From NCBI GenBank assembly GCA_030710605.1, contig CP092868.1, positions 28,716,011 to 28,780,010 on the forward strand: 64,000 nt of DNA. The letters run 5' to 3'. Source of the DNA: Cordylochernes scorpioides. Taxonomy: Eukaryota > Arthropoda > Arachnida > Pseudoscorpiones > Chernetidae. Both the position numbers and the translations under genes were made by a program. Under the pieces are notes generated by a model, which was given only the letters and a program-made list of their open reading frames with translations, had not been told where the DNA came from and ran no database searches. Positions 63,236-64,000 of the stretch are shown piece after piece; position 1 is the first letter of the stretch, and the number at the start of each line of letters is the position of its first letter.

Positions 63236-64000
63236 TTTGTTGTCAAAAGGCGGGAAAAACGTCTAAAGCAGACGATGCTGAAGGTTTCTGCCTCTTTGTG
63301 AATAAAATTTATATGGAAATTTTGAAAGATGCATTCAAAGGATCGAGTTTATGGTCTGCAATGGAGTCTCTATGGCTTACAAAGGGTCTGAAAACTTTTT
63401 GAATTTGCATAGATCAAATGGCTAAGCAGATATATTTAAGAGGCTTCAAACTTTAACATTTATTATTTTATATAGAATCATATAGCCAAAACGAAAATAA
63501 AATTTGAAATACAAATTTACTTATATAAATAAATATCGTTTTGAAAAGAGAGCAATCCATAAAAAAGGTTTTATTAAAATGACATATATTGGATCAAAAT
63601 ATAATTTATTTCACCAATATTTCAGTTGGCTGAACGCCAACCTTTATCAAGGTGTTATAACATATTTAATGTGTGTCAACAACAAACTCAGCGCCACATA
63701 ACGTCAACAGAATTATGTTTTTAAAAATATATTGTTATATTCCACGGGGAGAAAAAAAATGATATATAAATTTATATTATGGACAAAATAAAAAAAAAAT
63801 ATATATATATATCAAATTATTTTCTCACCATGGAATATAACAAAATATTTTTAAAAACCTAATTCTTTCGACGTTATGTGGCGCTGAATTTGTTGTTGAC
63901 AAATATTAAATGTTATAATACCTTGATAAAGGTTGGCGTTTTGCCAACTGTGAAATATTGGTAAAATAAATGTTTTTTTATCCAATATATGCCTTTTTAA
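63236..64000. repeat. Copy 2 of the ~770-bp duplication, runs off the window
   Basis: Matches 51007-51787 in the same orientation from TTTGTTGTCAAAAGGCGGG onward. It starts directly at the broken end of the last 177-bp unit (TTTTGAACCG|TTTTGTTG). The 65-residue frame inside is not conserved as coding. Confidence 0.85.

Overview
The window is a repeat-dominated, AT-rich (roughly 30% GC by eye) piece of an animal nuclear genome. Evidence for a eukaryote: non-LTR retrotransposon tails, tRNA-derived SINEs with target-site duplications (TSDs), a Helitron, TA-flanked Tc1/mariner and Tigger-like elements, Penelope-like element (PLE) debris, several satellite arrays, and a 100-N assembly gap. An arthropod is likely and a chelicerate plausible, judging from the transposon repertoire; this is inference, since no conserved host gene is visible. 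The only long intact reading frame is a DD37D Tc1/mariner-type transposase (28048-29088) inside a complete element with perfect ends (27910-29212). Host coding is limited to weak candidates: a possible terminal exon at 50208-50358, a GC-rich ORF at 46200-46484 and decayed coding-like sequence at 47380-47700.

Layout. 1-5 kb: GC-rich edge segment, a 105-bp tandem array made from the end of a LINE ORF, a second LINE tail, two SINEs with TSDs. 5-8 kb: long palindrome and two short-unit satellites, one with a 179-bp higher-order period. 9.9-14.9 kb: paired MITEs, a second LINE tail tandemly repeated, a palindromic element with a 15-bp TSD, a Helitron and a TA MITE. 15-25.3 kb: palindromic elements, MITE-derived arrays, SINEs, and a 100-107-bp satellite. 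25.6-31.6 kb: quiet DNA, the intact transposon, a Tigger-like MITE, and a 5'-truncated PLE copy with a GIY-YIG-like C-terminus and a hammerhead motif. 31.8-46.7 kb: minisatellites and many palindromic elements. 46.8-61 kb: the densest part, with ribozyme-bearing elements nested side by side. 61.5-64 kb: a 177-bp satellite abutting a near-identical copy of 51007-51787.

The most notable signal is a set of hammerhead ribozyme (HHR) motifs of the small PLE-associated type (open stem I, tiny or palindromic stem III). About ten sites keep the full CUGANGA/GAAA/UH core; several have matching stems I and II. Most lie in non-autonomous foldback elements. In several families that otherwise look unrelated, the ribozyme or a hammerhead-like motif is followed 45-110 nt downstream, on the same strand, by AGATGGCG. 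A further foldback superfamily carries CUGAUGA and GAAA blocks joined by two covarying helices. A variant lineage replaces the invariant A of the core by U (CUGUNGA). PLE-associated HHRs are known; the shared downstream motif, the covarying permuted motif and the CUGUNGA lineage are the parts I would follow up.

A second theme is array birth: two LINE 3' ends, one TA-flanked MITE family, a PLE-type foldback and a tRNA-like sequence have each given rise to tandem repeats here. Family labels A-I below are mine, for cross-reference only.
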